From Brachypterus glaber (taxonomy: Eukaryota; Arthropoda; Insecta; Coleoptera; Kateretidae): a stretch of 64,000 nt of DNA. Both the position numbers and the translations under genes were made by a program. The notes under the pieces are model-generated. The model was given only the letters and a program-made list of their open reading frames with translations. It made no database searches and was not told the DNA's origin. The stretch covers positions 14,959,589 through 15,023,588 of the forward strand of contig OY294048.1 in assembly GCA_958510825.1 (NCBI GenBank). The letters are read 5' to 3'. This document shows positions 33,691 through 45,231 of the stretch, piece by piece. Each line of letters begins with the position of its first letter. Within the stretch, counting starts at the first letter, position 1.

Positions 33691-34711
33691 TGAATAGGCC
33701 TTAAACCTGAAGTTGATTTTTAAAGGGCCCATACACTGATAGAACAATAGTATACTAGTATACAACAATAAATAGTTGTATATGCTCCAACCACTATATA
33801 TTGCATAGAATACAACAAAAAAGTAAACGTGTTCGGTACAAATAAGTGCATTTGTTTGATTTGCAACTACGAACTGTTAAGCGATAAGGTTTTTCTTTTT
33901 CGCGGAGAGAGCGGGCTGGGCGCGGATTGCAAATCTACAGTATCTGATTTCCGCTCCTTACTACGTCACGATCCTCGCTTCAAAACGCAGGCAATTCAGC
34001 TGACCCTTCCGTGCGGCTTGCTAGCTAAACCTGGGGTGCGTCGGATCTCTATTGCGTTTCAAAATTTGGTGTAATGTATTTTAAATTCATTTATGTGCAC
34101 ATACAAACTACATATCACATGTAATTACATGTACATGTACATGCTTATCGTTTGGTATACTTAGCCCAAACTGTCTACTTTTAATATTTTGGTAAAACAT
34201 TTATTAGAATCAACTGATTGTCGCCATCTTTATCATATAATCATCCTTTCTCAAAAAACTACAACAACGTTGTTGTATTATTAAATTACATGAATCTATA
34301 ATTTTAATAACTATTTAATATAACGTTATAATGATTTAGAATAATCGTAAAAATGGTATTATATACCTCAAACTTGTTACAACAACGTTTGGTTGTACTA
34401 TTTTTAGATTTTTTTGTAGTTCGGATATTTTTCCTTAAACTAGTGCCTCACACTGCAGCATGCTATCTATAAGCCTAGATGTTTAGGTATACAAATAAAG
34501 CTATAAGCAACTGTGGCGTCAATTAATGGCTGACATGCCATCGAGCTGAATTTTTGAATTTAAATATCTTGGAAACGAAGGAGCTGATTAAGTTTTCAAA
34601 TTGTCTAAAAATTATGTAGTTACCAAATTTCATGTTCATAGCTCAACGTTAACACGTACCGAATCGAGCCGTAAAAACGGTGAATGTAGATGGCATAAAA
34701 CATGTTTTTAG
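33691..34711. other. Unassigned, contains an 81-codon open frame
   Basis: A frame at 33,829-34,074 (MFGTNKCICLICNYELL..., ending ...AFQNLV) lies in a patch richer in GC than its surroundings ('gagagcgggctgggcgcgg'). I see no domain, no splice sites around it and no homology I recognise. It is either a short exon-like piece of an unknown element or chance. The rest is AT-rich. Confidence 0.25.
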
Positions 34712-36154
34712 GGTTGTAAAAGTTCAAAATTATATGGTTTACCTAAAATTCACAAGGACGGTGCCCCTCTTAGACCAATTGTCAGCACAATAGGTTCCCC
34801 TACGTATAAACTTGCCAAACACCTTGCCCAAATCTTAAATCAGTTAGTTGGAAAAACGAGGTCTTATGTAAAAAATTCCACACACTTTGTACAAACCTTA
34901 TCGACAGTGACCCTGGACCCCTCGGACATAATGGTTAGTTTCGACGTAGAATCTCTATTTACTAACGTTCCCGTTCCCGATACAATAAATATTATACGAG
35001 ACCTACTTACAACTGGAAATCTTGACCCTAAGTTATCTAAATTATTTGAAGCTTGTCTGACATCTACATATTTTCTGATACAGGGAGAGTTCTATGAACA
35101 AGTGTCAGGCGCCGCAATGGGATCCCCATTATCACCCCCTGCGGCCAATGCTTTCATGGAATACTTCGAGAAAAAAGCTATTGAGTCATTTCCATTAAAA
35201 CCTAAAATTTGGCGCAGATACGTAGACGATGTCTATGCTATTTGGCCCCATGGCATGGAAAGCCTTCAAGGTTTTCTAAATCACCTCAATTCCCAACATA
35301 AATCTATACGGTTTACGATGGAAATTGAGAACAACGGATCACTTCCCTTTTTGGACGTTTTGGTTTACAAAACGGAAAATGGCTCAATAGGACACTCGGT
35401 ATACAGGAAAAAAACCCACACTGACAGATACCTAAACGCATTTTCACATCACCATCCCTCTCAAAAACGCTCGGTAGTTAATTCACTTGTTCATAGGGCT
35501 TTCATGATTTCAGACAAGAATTCCCTAGACACAGAACTCCTTAAACTAACCAAAGCCTTGACCATGAACGGTTATACCAAAAAAGACATTAATAAGACCA
35601 TATACAAATACAGAAATCCCAGACCCAAACAACAGGACAATAGTGACAATGACAGACAGACACAAGTTATACTTCCCTATGTAAGCGGTATCACGGATAA
35701 AATAGGTAAACTTTTGAAGAAGTCAAATATTAAGCCTATATTTCGGTCCAACCAAAAATTAGGTCAATGTTTGACTTCAACAAAAGACAAAATACCCCTG
35801 AGTTCAGAAGGAGTATATAAAATACCCTGCTCCTGTGGTACGGTTTACATAGGTGAAACTAAGAGAAAAATTTCTACAAGACTTCAAGAGCATGAGCGCA
35901 ATATAAGAAAGAAACAAATTTCCTTATCGGCAGTAGCCGAACATGTACATGAAACAGGTCATAAAATCAATTTGTCTGAAACAAAACAAATATTAACAGA
36001 AAACAGAAAAATGCCAAGGAAGATACGGGAATCGATAGAAATCATCAAGCATCCTAACAATATCAATCGGGACACTGGTTACCACTTACCTGCAATATGG
36101 AAGTCTTTGATAGGAAAAACCTCGTCACGGGTGAATAACCACAACTCGTCATAA
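34712..36154 (+). CDS. Penelope-like reverse transcriptase with GIY-YIG endonuclease (N-terminally truncated)
   Basis: The frame is open from after the TAG at 34,709 to TAA at 36,152-36,154; the first ATG is at 34,907, but homology starts before it with KLYGLPKIHKDG (34,727). RT motifs follow in order: IMVSFDVESLFTNVP (motif A, near 34,930), GAAMGSPLSPPAANAFME (35,110-35,160), RRYVDDVYAIW (motif C with the catalytic DD, near 35,215), and SLPFLDVLVY. The C-terminal GIY-YIG nuclease appears as GVYKIPCSCGTVYIGETKRK (about 35,808-35,867), followed by LQEHERN and a downstream AEHVHETGHKI. This RT plus GIY-YIG order defines canonical Penelope elements, which copy RNA into DNA at cut target sites. 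No internal stops over 1.4 kb argue for recent insertion. Start upstream of the truncation is lost, so it is probably not functional here. Confidence 0.92.
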   Translation, partial: GCKSSKLYGLPKIHKDGAPLRPIVSTIGSPTYKLAKHLAQILNQLVGKTRSYVKNSTHFVQTLSTVTLDPSDIMVSFDVESLFTNVPVPDTINIIRDLLTTGNLDPKLSKLFEACLTSTYFLIQGEFYEQVSGAAMGSPLSPPAANAFMEYFEKKAIESFPLKPKIWRRYVDDVYAIWPHGMESLQGFLNHLNSQHKSIRFTMEIENNGSLPFLDVLVYKTENGSIGHSVYRKKTHTDRYLNAFSHHHPSQKRSVVNSLVHRAFMISDKNSLDTELLKLTKALTMNGYTKKDINKTIYKYRNPRPKQQDNSDNDRQTQVILPYVSGITDKIGKLLKKSNIKPIFRSNQKLGQCLTSTKDKIPLSSEGVYKIPCSCGTVYIGETKRKISTRLQEHERNIRKKQISLSAVAEHVHETGHKINLSETKQILTENRKMPRKIRESIEIIKHPNNINRDTGYHLPAIWKSLIGKTSSRVNNHNSS

Positions 36155-36191
36155 ATAGTGACACAAGTTGATTCGAAACTTAGTTTCAGAT

Positions 36192-36240
36192 TAATCCCTG
36201 AAGATGTCTCTAGTAGTAAGAGACGAAACGTCGGAAAGTG
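36192..36240 (+). ncRNA. Hammerhead-ribozyme-like motif of the PLE
   Basis: CTGAAGA (36,198-36,204) fits the CUGANGA core. GTCTCT (36,206-36,211) pairs with AGAGAC (36,219-36,224) as stem II. GAAA (36,225-36,228) and C-GTC (36,229-36,232) follow, with GTC as the usual cleavage triplet. TCC before the core can pair with GGA after it (stem I). Stem III would be only ACGT, which is self-complementary, as in PLE ribozymes thought to act as dimers. One extra T (36,205) sits between core and stem II, so activity is uncertain. PLEs are known to carry hammerheads. Confidence 0.55.
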
Positions 36241-36400
36241 AAAATCCATTAACACGGTCTAAACCCGAAAGTGAAAGTTCTTTATATCTTAATGGCCGTG
36301 AAAGCTTAAAATCTAAAATAGTTCAAATGGTATATCCTACCAAAAAAATACAGACAAAAAATGTATTTTTGAAAAACAAAAATAAAAAATAAAATAAATA

Positions 36401-36769
36401 AAATTAAAAAAAAAAATAAAAAAATTTTCAAACATATATATTAAAAAAAAAAAATTATAAAGTGCGAGATACGACCCATTAGAACTTAGCAATCGATATG
36501 TATAACACAATGATAATGACCGAAAACAAATTTGAATCGGTGTACACGCCAAAACTATATTTAAACCAGGATAGATAATTTTAACTAAAGAACAGGTAGG
36601 TATTTACGTCAGTTAAATTATTCCTTGAATTATTCAAACTTATTTCATTTATTTTGTTTAAAATTATTTAAATCGTATTATCGACACCTCATTTTAAAAC
36701 TATTGTATATTTAAAGTGCTTGGAGTTGCGATGCGTTACGAGGGGTAGAGAGGTAGTCCTTTTTGAGTT
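36401..36769. other. No gene seen
   Basis: A-rich and AT-rich sequence following the PLE. No frame or family recognised. Confidence 0.4.
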
Positions 36770-37135
36770 AACTGAAAAAGTGACAACTTTCAGAAAAATC
36801 CTGATATCTCATTAACCAGAAGTAAAAATATTAAAAAATAAAAAGGAAAATATTCATTAAAACTGCCGCAATAAGAGAGACATTAACAATTGGATAAACA
36901 GTTGCAGTGGCGGACCATGCAAGTCCTAGAAGATGGGGCAAAAAACATAGTTGTACATTTTTTGTTGCTGTTAATACAAAAATTATTTGTCAATTAGTCT
37001 AAATAAAAGCAAAAGTGGAGAATATTTAAGCTTTAAAACAAAAACATTAAAATCCATTAAGTAGTTTTCGAAATATTTTAATTTGAAAAATGGCAATTTT
37101 TTAGGTGGATCGATTATTTTGCTCTCAAGTGTAAT
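36770..37135 (+). repeat. Single arm related to the 292-1264 foldback element
   Basis: 'gcaagtcctagaagatgggg', 'aacatagttgtacatt' and 'gttttcgaaatattt' occur in the same order as at 899-1264. The end differs ('caagtgtaatac'), so this is a related subfamily or a half element. Confidence 0.75.
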
Positions 37136-37721
37136 ACCTATATTCGTGTAATTTTGTCAACTAATCAAAATATTAATATAAAGTGGGTTATTTGTGTGAT
37201 ATAATCAAATAGGGCAATGGGTCAGTAAGTTTAGAAAAACGCCCGGTGACGAACTATCATTAAAACACCAAAACGAGCCTACCCTAAAATTTGTGCACGC
37301 ATTTTAGACTTTTATCAACAGTTATATCCTTAGTGCTAGACAAATTATTTACAATTTGTTTTGGTATTTCAAAAGCATTTTGCTTGAAAATTGTTTGAGT
37401 ATGGGAACAATTATCTTAAGACAAAATGTTTTTGATATACTAGAAGATAATAATACTCCTGCTAAAGCAGTCGTTGCATTTTCGTCATTGGGATTAATAT
37501 TCGTAAAATTTATGTAAAAATCCACCGATACCTAACATAGTATTATTTATGATATTACCTCTGAAAATATACCCACTTCAAGTTTATAGTTAATTCAAAA
37601 TTCTACTACGGTAAAATAATAAATTGAAGGTAATATCCCGAGAAAATCTCATCTTTACCAAAACTGAGTACTTTTTTAGGTAATTTTCAAGATTTATGGA
37701 GACGGACACAATTTTAGTATA
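37136..37721. other. No gene seen
   Basis: AT-rich sequence without coding or repeat structure that I recognise. Confidence 0.4.
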
Positions 37722-38526
37722 CCGGATGTTTCAGGAAGATGTTTCACCCCCCTTAACTTTTTTACTTTTTTAGGTAGGATCTTGTAATTTGCAGAAGCTA
37801 TATTATGTAAAATTTAAGATATTTTGACATAGTTAGAATTTTTTTGGCACTTCCGGTTTCGCCGGAAATTAATTGAAATTTCGATTTTTAAATGAAACAT
37901 CCTGTATATTTTTACATATTCTGATTTAGAAATCAATTCTGAGAACAAGCATGTGTCATTTGTCAATTTGACAGGTCATGTCATTTTTTAGTTAAATCTT
38001 CATTTTAAATCTTTTGTGTTCTTCCGAATAAAATATTCATGTGTGGTATCAAAATGTTCGCAAGACAGTTCTCTTTCATTTTAACCTGATGAGCCACCCT
38101 CTTTCCATTTGAAAAAAATTACTTATAGCCCAAAGTATGATTTTTAAACCTTTAAGAGCCCACCAAATTTAGAGTTTGGGGAACAAAATCAAAATAGTAT
38201 TTTTATGAAGATACTAGACCAACAATTAAGCGAATAAGCTAATTTAAGGCACTCTAGATTTAAAATAAAAATTTTAATAAAAAATTACATGACCTGTCAA
38301 AAATAGACAATAGGCACATGATTGTTCTCAGAATTGATTTCTGAATCAGAATATGTAAAAATATACAGGGTGTAAAAATCGAAATTATCGGCGAAACCGT
38401 GCCACAAAATGTCTAACCATGTCAAAAAATCCTAAATTATACATTATATAGCTTCTGAAATTTTCAAGATCCTACCTAAAAAAATAAAAAAGTTATGGAG
38501 AGTGAACACCTTTCTGAAACACCCGG
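37722..38526. mobile_element. Foldback element, CCGGRTGTTTCAG ends, TA flanks
   Basis: 'ccggatgtttcaggaag' at 37,722 is mirrored by 'ctttctgaaacacccgg' ending 38,526. TA precedes and follows. The arms carry 'ttaggtaggatcttg', 'gaaatcaattctgagaacaa' and mirrors. No coding content. Confidence 0.85.
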
Positions 38527-38926
38527 TATTTTATAAAACTAACCCTTTAGTACGCAAACTATACAAAAATGAGTAAAATACATACAAAAGCTTAAAATGA
38601 TTAATCCAATTTTATTATTAGAACGTTTAGAATGTTGTTTTGTAAACAAAGATGGCATTGCATTGACATTGTTGTTGTTTCCATAGAATTCCCTTAGTGC
38701 TATTACCTAATTGGCTTCACCCACTACAGTAATAAATAAAGGCTAATAAAGGCATCTATATTTTCTTGTGGGGAAATGATATTAAAAAAAGGTATTGTAT
38801 CTATCCAATAGAATGCAAATTTAATCTTTTAGTAACTCCATTTGTTTATTTAAATATATGAGTTCCAGCGCGGTCATATTTAAAAGTTAAAAAAAATACG
38901 AATTGACATTACTTCTTCGTTTACAC

Positions 38927-39416
38927 AGGCACACAAAAAAAAACGTTGTCTGTGCTGGGGTTGAGACCCACTTATTCTTATGTATTTTGGGATGCTAAAC
39001 ACGAATCTGTCATAAAAAATGAGCCCATGAAATTCCTTTCTTATGACAGATTCGCGTTCAGCATCTCAAAATACATAAGAATAGGTAGGTCTCAACCCCA
39101 GCACAAACAACTTTTTTTTTCGAGTCTTATAAAGGCCCACAAAAAAAATTGTCTGTGCTGGTGTTGAGACCCACCTATTCTTATGTATTTTGGGATGCTG
39201 AACGCGAATCTGTCATAAAAAAGGCTCATGGGCTCATTTTCGTGTTACACTGAAAACAATGTCTAAAATTTTGATAATCTCATCTGCAATTTTAGTGTAG
39301 CAAAAAATTGAACCCATGAAATGCCTTATCTATGACAGATTCGTGTTCGGCATCCCAAAATACATAAGAATAGGTGGGTCTCAACCCCAGCACAGACTAC
39401 TTTTTTTTGTGGGCCT
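38927..39416. mobile_element. Two hairpins in tandem, AGGC(C/A)CACAAAAAAA ends
   Basis: Hairpin A (about 38,942-39,115) and hairpin B (about 39,136-39,412) each have 'tctgtgctgg', 'gttgagacccac' and 'ttcttatgtattttgggatg' in one arm and mirrors in the other. 'aggcccacaaaaaaaa' recurs at the hairpin junction (39,134) and, inverted, at the right end. Hairpin B has a 'cgtgttacactgaaaacaat' insert in its loop. Confidence 0.85.
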
Positions 39417-39864
39417 GTGTTATTAAAGAGTTGGGATTATATAATCCAAAATTCTGTACGGCAACCGATAATCAAATTGTTTATTTTGGGAATTATGTAA
39501 AAAAACTTAAAAATATATATTTGCAATTTATACAATGTCTTTTAACTTAGAGAGTATTCATCAAACTTTTTTTTGTCAAATAAAATTTTGTTCCTATTAG
39601 GAATAAAAAAAGTATGTAGATCGAAAAATTTAGGAAAACAAACAAAATTTAAAAATTTGGCGAAGGCGCTATTTTTAAGTTATAGGAGTAAAAGTTATGT
39701 TATGGCAAAAAAATATTTTAAATGTGATGGATTTATCTGTTTTTTAAAAGGTCTCTACATGGCGGAAAAACGAAATTTGCATTTCCACTAGTTCGTCCTT
39801 CCTGTCGAAAATGGACAAACTTTTTGAAGTTTTTTGTCCCGTATTTAAACTGTCACACACGGCA
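39417..39864. other. No gene seen
   Basis: AT-rich. Short frames here have no recognisable content. Confidence 0.4.
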
Positions 39865-40220
39865 ACCCTAGTCAGGGCCGGATTAACCATTTGGCCGGAT
39901 GGGCCGGCGGCCCAGGGCCTACCGACCGGGGGTGTCCATCCAAGACTGTTATTTGTTAAAAATTTGAATATATAAAAATAGTAATAATGCATAAAATCAT
40001 CATGATCATCAACGCTCAGAAAATACCCTTAAAGAAATATGGAGATTAATCCTTCCAATGTATCCAAAATAGCATTTGTTATTTTTTTACTCGGGAATTG
40101 TACCTTCAAGGGGCCTATTTTAACCATTCTTGTACACAAAATCTAAAAAGAAGCATACCATCTATAGGCTCCCAACTATAAAAAAGCCTGATACAGAAAC
40201 GCCAACTAAACCTACAAGGG

Positions 40221-42160
40221 GGCCCACACATAAGTCCCATTTGGTGATATTGCTTTGAAACAGCAAAAAAATATTTTTGTTAAATGCGCAGCTAAAATCT
40301 TAAGATAATTAGGCATTATAATGCATCCAGAAGGGGCCCCTGAGACCCCTAGATTGGAAAACTATTTTATCATAAAGTCCACATGAAAAGTTTTCTGTTA
40401 ACGTGGAAAAGTGGCACTTTTCCAGAAAATTTTTCCTTGGTCCACTGTTCACTGGACGAGGGCCCTTGAGGAGCTCCCAGCGTCTACACTTTCTTTTAAT
40501 TTATTATAAACTGTTTATACTTTATTTATTTATAATCCCCCTAGAACGATGAGGGCGCAAAACGAGCAAATATGCAGGGATTTTTACAAATGGACTACAG
40601 CCGTTCTAATTCGTAAACATTTTCGCCAGCGGCGCTGAGCCTTTTTTTAAGTTTAAGATTGTTAAACTTTAACGTAAAAATCGTAAAAATTTGAATTTAT
40701 GTCAAACTTTAAACTGTAACACCGTTTTAAAATTAAAATAGTCTATCTAAAAGTTTTCGTCTGATGCCCTAGGATTTTTTTTTATTCGAGTAAAATTCAA
40801 GCATGAAACTTGTAAAAATTTTCACCTGCGGCGCTAGGCTTTGGGAACCTTCAAGTATTAAGTAACGCAAATTTTGATCATTTTGGAACCCCCCCCTGTA
40901 ACGCTATTTTCCTATACCATTAACATTGGCGTAAAAGTCCAAACCTAGGAGCGTTACGTAATACTTAAACGTTCCCTTTTTATGTGTTTCTTTAAAAATT
41001 TTTATAGTTATAAATACTTGAAAATACAAAAACACCAACTAAACCTACAAGGGGGCCCACACATAAATCCCATTTGGTGATATTGCTTTGAAACAGCAAA
41101 AAAATATTTTTGTTAAATGCGCAGCTAAAATCTTAAGATAATTAGGCATTATAATGCATCCAGAAGGGGCCCCTGAGACCCCTAGATTGGGAAACTATTT
41201 TATCATAAAGTCCACATGAAAAGTTTTCTGTTAACGTGGAAAAGTGGCACTTTTCCAGAAAAGTTTTCCTTGGTCCACTGTTCACTGGACGAGGGCCCTT
41301 GAGGAGCTCCCAGCGTCTACACTTTCTTTTAATTTATTATAAACTGTTTATACTTTATTTATTTATAATCCCCCCAGAACGATAAGGGCACCAAAATGAG
41401 CAGGGCCTTTTCCAAATGTACCACAGACCCTCAAGTTCGTACAAATTTTTGCCTGTGGCGCTGGGGCTTCCTTTAGTTTTTTTTTATTTAAGATTATTAA
41501 ACTTAAACGTAAAAATTATAAAAAAATGCGTTTTTATGAAACTTTAAACTGTAACACTGTTTTAAAATTAAAATTGTCTATCAAATTTGTATGTTTTTTT
41601 GTTTTATTTATTCGAGTCTAAAATTCAAGCGTGAAATTTGTAGAAAATTTCGCCTGCGGCGCTTGTGGCAATAAGCTTTCTTGCATTTTTATCAAACTCT
41701 AAATTGTACCTAATACTGTTTTAAAATTAAAAGAGACCCTCAGAATTAAAAAAAAAGTTGCCTGCGGCGCTAGGCTTTTTACGCTTTTTTTTTAATTTTA
41801 TTTAAGATTTTAAACGTAAAAATAGGCCCACACATAAGTCCCATTTGGTGATATTGCTTTGAAACAGCAAAAAAATATTTTTGTTAAATGCGCAGCTAAA
41901 ATCTTAAGAGGGTGCATAATTAGGCATTATAATGCATCCAGAAGGGGCCCCTGAGACCCCTAGATTGGGAAACTATTTTATCATAAAGTCCACATGAAAA
42001 GTTTTCTGTTAACGTGGAAAAGTGGCACTTTTCCAGAAAAGTTTTCCTTGGTCCACTTCACTGGACGAGGGCCCTTGAGGAGCTCACAGCGTCTACACTT
42101 TCTTTAAATTTATTATAAACTGTTTATACTTTATTTATTTATAATCCCCCCAGAACGATA
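40221..42160 (+). repeat. Three ~335-bp direct repeats inside the hAT element
   Basis: Copies start at 40,221, 41,054 and 41,825, each beginning 'ggcccacacataartcccat' and including 'aaggggcccctgagacccct' and 'ggacgagggcccttgaggag'. The copies are nearly identical. The spacers hold repeated 'tttcgcctgcggcgctaggc' islands at intervals of roughly 100-200 bp on to 42,960. Confidence 0.9.
40843..40976. mobile_element. Nested MITE, GGGAACSTTCAAGTATTA ends, 3-bp duplication TTT
   Basis: GGGAACCTTCAAGTATTA and the mirrored 'taatacttaaacgttccc'-like right end enclose 134 bp, flanked by TTT on both sides. It interrupts the hAT spacer at 'gcgctaggc|TTT', as comparison with the other spacers shows. It is the same family as 60,456-60,607. 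Confidence 0.85.
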
Positions 42161-43308
42161 AGGGCACCAAAATGAGCAGGGCCTTTTCCAAATGTACCAC
42201 AGACCCTTAAGTTCTTACAAATTTTCGCCTGTGGCGCTGGGGCTTCCTTTAGTTTTTTTTATTTAAGATTGTTAAACTTAAACGTAAAAATTATAAAAAA
42301 ATGCGTTTTTATGAAACTTTAAACTGTAACACTGTTTTAAAATTAAAATTGTCTATCAAATTTGTATGTTTTTTTGTTTTATTTATTCGAGTCTAAAATT
42401 CAAGCGTGAAATTTATAGAAAATTTCGCCGCGCTTGTGGCAATAAGCTTTCTTGCATTTTTATCAAACTTTAAATTGTACCTAATACTGTTTTAAAATTA
42501 AAAGAGACCATCAGAATTTAAAAAAAAATTGCCTGCGGCGCTAGGCTTTTTACGATTTTTTTAAAAATTTTATTTAAGATTTTAAACGTAAAAATAGTAA
42601 AAATTTTGCTTTTTTGTGAAACTTTAAATTGTAACAATGTTATAAAATTAAGAATCAAATTTGTATTAATTTTCGCCTATGGCTCTAGAATTTTACGTTT
42701 TTAGGAGCTTGTAAAACTTATTTGTAAAAATTTTCACCAGAGGCGATCGCTTGCTATAGCTTTCTTGCATTTTTAATAAATTTAAAATTGTAACATGTTT
42801 TAAAATTAAAATAGAGCCTCAAAAATGTAAAAAATAGCCTGCTGCGCTAGAGATTTCTTGAGTTTTTGCAAAGCATAAGTTTTAAAATATTGAATTTAAA
42901 AAGAATACGTCAGAAATTAACATAATTCTTTAAAAAAAATCGCCTGCGGCGCTAACCATTTTTTAGTCGGTACGGCGCTGGATGAAAAAGTATTTTTTTG
43001 GAAATATGGGGGAACGGAAAAAAATTCGGGGGTCCTATTCAGTCTGGCCCTGAATACAGCTTGTTAATTAAATTAATTAATTAATTAATTATTTTTTGTA
43101 TATTTTTTACAGTAACACCCACGGTAACTTTCTAGCAACTTTAGTTCGCCTATCTGGCAATCAAATTCTTTGTTTTTTATAAAAAAATTAAAATACTGTA
43201 ATTTTTATTTAGTAACAACTATAACAGGTTTAAAAGTTGATAATAGGGGCCCCCAGAAATTTTGCGGCCCAGGGCCCACTGCACTGTTAATCCGGCTCTG
43301 ACCCTAGT

Positions 43309-44083
43309 CCTAATTTAGTTTGCTTATTTTTATGCTCCTCGCAGCTTTAAGACAGAGGAGCATTATAAGTTTACATTGGACTTAATTCTATTGAAATTGA
43401 AAAGAATCCCTCCAAATATAATATAAGAAAGTTATGGAAGCTAAATATCCAAAAAATCGAAAAATCTCCAACTTAATTTTTTAAAGGAATATTACTTTTA
43501 TAAAAAAGATCAAATGTACCAAATTAAAAGTTATAGGAGCGAATCATTTAAAAACATCGAAAAAATAGAAGGAAAATCGTGATCAATAAAAGCCATTTTT
43601 GCAGAAAAAAAATACTTTTATTGAAAGAATTTGAAAAAAAGTTATAGGGGGCAAACCACTAAAAATTCGAAAAGCAACCGTAATTTTTTCAGGTCAACAG
43701 TCAAAATTCAAATAATTTTAAACTTTACCACGAAAAAATTACTGCAGTTGCAACTGCAAGGAGTATACTATAGGAGCGGAGCATTATATATCTTCACCGA
43801 TTAATATTTTCAGATTTTTCCAAGAGTTTTCGATTTTTCCTAATTATTTTCATGTCCTTGTCCTTTAATATAGCCTCAATTTCTTTTAATGCTCTTCCGT
43901 CGCATGCAAAATTTTAACCTTGTATAAGTCTGATATGTATTCCGATAAGAATTTTTCCTTTGAATCTTTTTAAACTAAATACACCGAGAAAAAATATATT
44001 TGTGGCAAACATAATTATAATTAACACAATTAATAAGTATAACACAATATGCGAAAAGAGTACTAACATTTTAATTTTAGAAT
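43309..44083. other. No gene seen
   Basis: AT-rich. 'agacagaggagcattataag' near 43,350 and 'ggagcggagcattatata' near 43,775 look like two ends of a related repeat, and the minus-strand equivalent 'aacttataatacccctct' lies near 18,634. Confidence 0.4.
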
Positions 44084-44547
44084 AGTATATTCTATAACTA
44101 GTATGGAATAACCAATATTCCGCGCGAGCGGAAAGTTTGTCATGCGAGCCGGCAGGCGAGTATGACGGTTTTGCGAGCGCGGAATGACTATTCCATACGT
44201 GTTGTAGACTATACTTTTTCTTCGACTGCAAATATGAAACACTGTTTGGCTTTAAACTGCGGACAAGGTTAAAAACAATGTTTTTTGTGACTCGACATTG
44301 TAAATGCAACAAAACACATATTTTTAAATAAAGCAATTAAGGTTATTTAATAATTTTATCAAATCAGTACTTAAAAAAGATTTTTATTTAATTTTAGCAC
44401 ATATTTACAAATTATAATGCAAAAATTAAAGGTTATGTCAGATTGTTGTGACAGATATCAGGTTTAAATATTTAACAATAGAGCAGTTTCAATTTTTTTG
44501 AACTAAATTGATAAAAACCTAGTCAGATATTAAGAAAAACTAATAAA
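44084..44547 (+). repeat. Dispersed repeat R2, copy 1, starting with a hairpin
   Basis: The hairpin 44,084-44,215 has arms 'agtatattctataactagta', 'attccgcgcgagc' and mirrors. It is followed by about 330 bp with 'gcaacaaaacacatattttt' and 'ggttatgtcagattgttgtg'. The copy at 46,384-46,828 is nearly the same. A hairpin-only copy is at 45,912-46,035. Confidence 0.85.
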
Positions 44548-44912
44548 CTTTCAAAAACATACATTTAAATTGATGACTGATTTACGGATTTTTGTTTCGA
44601 ATTGGCATTACAGTTTTCGCCATGTTTAAACTTCAAAGAACGAATATTATTTTGATATATTTTATAGTCATTTCTTCTCTTTTCCACTGCAAGTACAATT
44701 TTAACACGGTAAAACATAACCTAAATACAAAATTTTTTAGAAAATTAAACTTTAAATCGGCGTTCACAATTGCACGGCAAACGTAAAGAGATAGACTTTT
44801 GTCTGTTGCCAACCCAAAAGAAAAAAAAGTAGAGACCTCTTATGGGCCTATAAGAACACCCAAAATGCGTGTGATTATGAGCTTATAAGAGTCGCAAAAT
44901 AGAAAAAATAAT
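44535..44912 (-). repeat. Dispersed repeat R1, minus-strand copy
   Basis: The reverse complement of the blocks at 53,030-53,400: 'ctcttatgggcctataagaa', 'gcgtgtgattatgagc' and 'aattggcattacagttt'. The terminal hairpin of R1 is missing; R2 occupies that position. The 64-codon frame (44,592-44,786) is incidental. Confidence 0.8.
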
Positions 44913-45231
44913 TAAATTATAAAAAACTTGGGTTATATAAAAGTTTAGCTAAAAATTGTTTCCAGACCGGTGTGAACTAAGTATAGCTAAAACACTAATA
45001 AGTAAATTTATATGACGGTTTCTAGTGATATTTTTATTTTTTTTAAAATAAAGATTTTTTTGTCAAGATTTAAATAAATTAAACAATTAAAATGTATAAT
45101 GAAATATAATATAAACATGTGTCTAAAAATATGGGTATGTATACTCCCCGTAAAATGCGTGCAGCCTTGGGCTCGAGTATTTCCAAAAAAGCCCAAGATT
45201 TTTATTTTTTTAAGATTTTTTTTTGACTCAA

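Larger units (their letters stand above)
34712..36400 (+). mobile_element. 5'-truncated Penelope-like element
   Basis: Coding homology begins at about 34,718-34,733 and continues to a stop at 36,154, followed by a 3' UTR with a hammerhead-like motif. Sequence before 34,712 is unrelated AT-rich DNA, so the N-terminal part is missing. A long A-rich tail region follows from about 36,345. Confidence 0.85.
39873..43300. mobile_element. 3.4-kb hAT element with perfect 8-bp target duplication ACCCTAGT
   Basis: ACCCTAGT occurs at 39,865-39,872 and again at 43,301-43,308. The ends are CAGGGCCGGATTAACCATTT and, inverted, CAGAGCCGGATTAACAGTGC. Both ends also share 'ggcccaggg' just inside. This is a hAT signature. 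No transposase frame is present: the interior is a repeat array (three ~335-bp direct repeats and many CGCCTGCGGCGC motifs) and it carries a nested element at 40,843-40,976. Confidence 0.92.
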
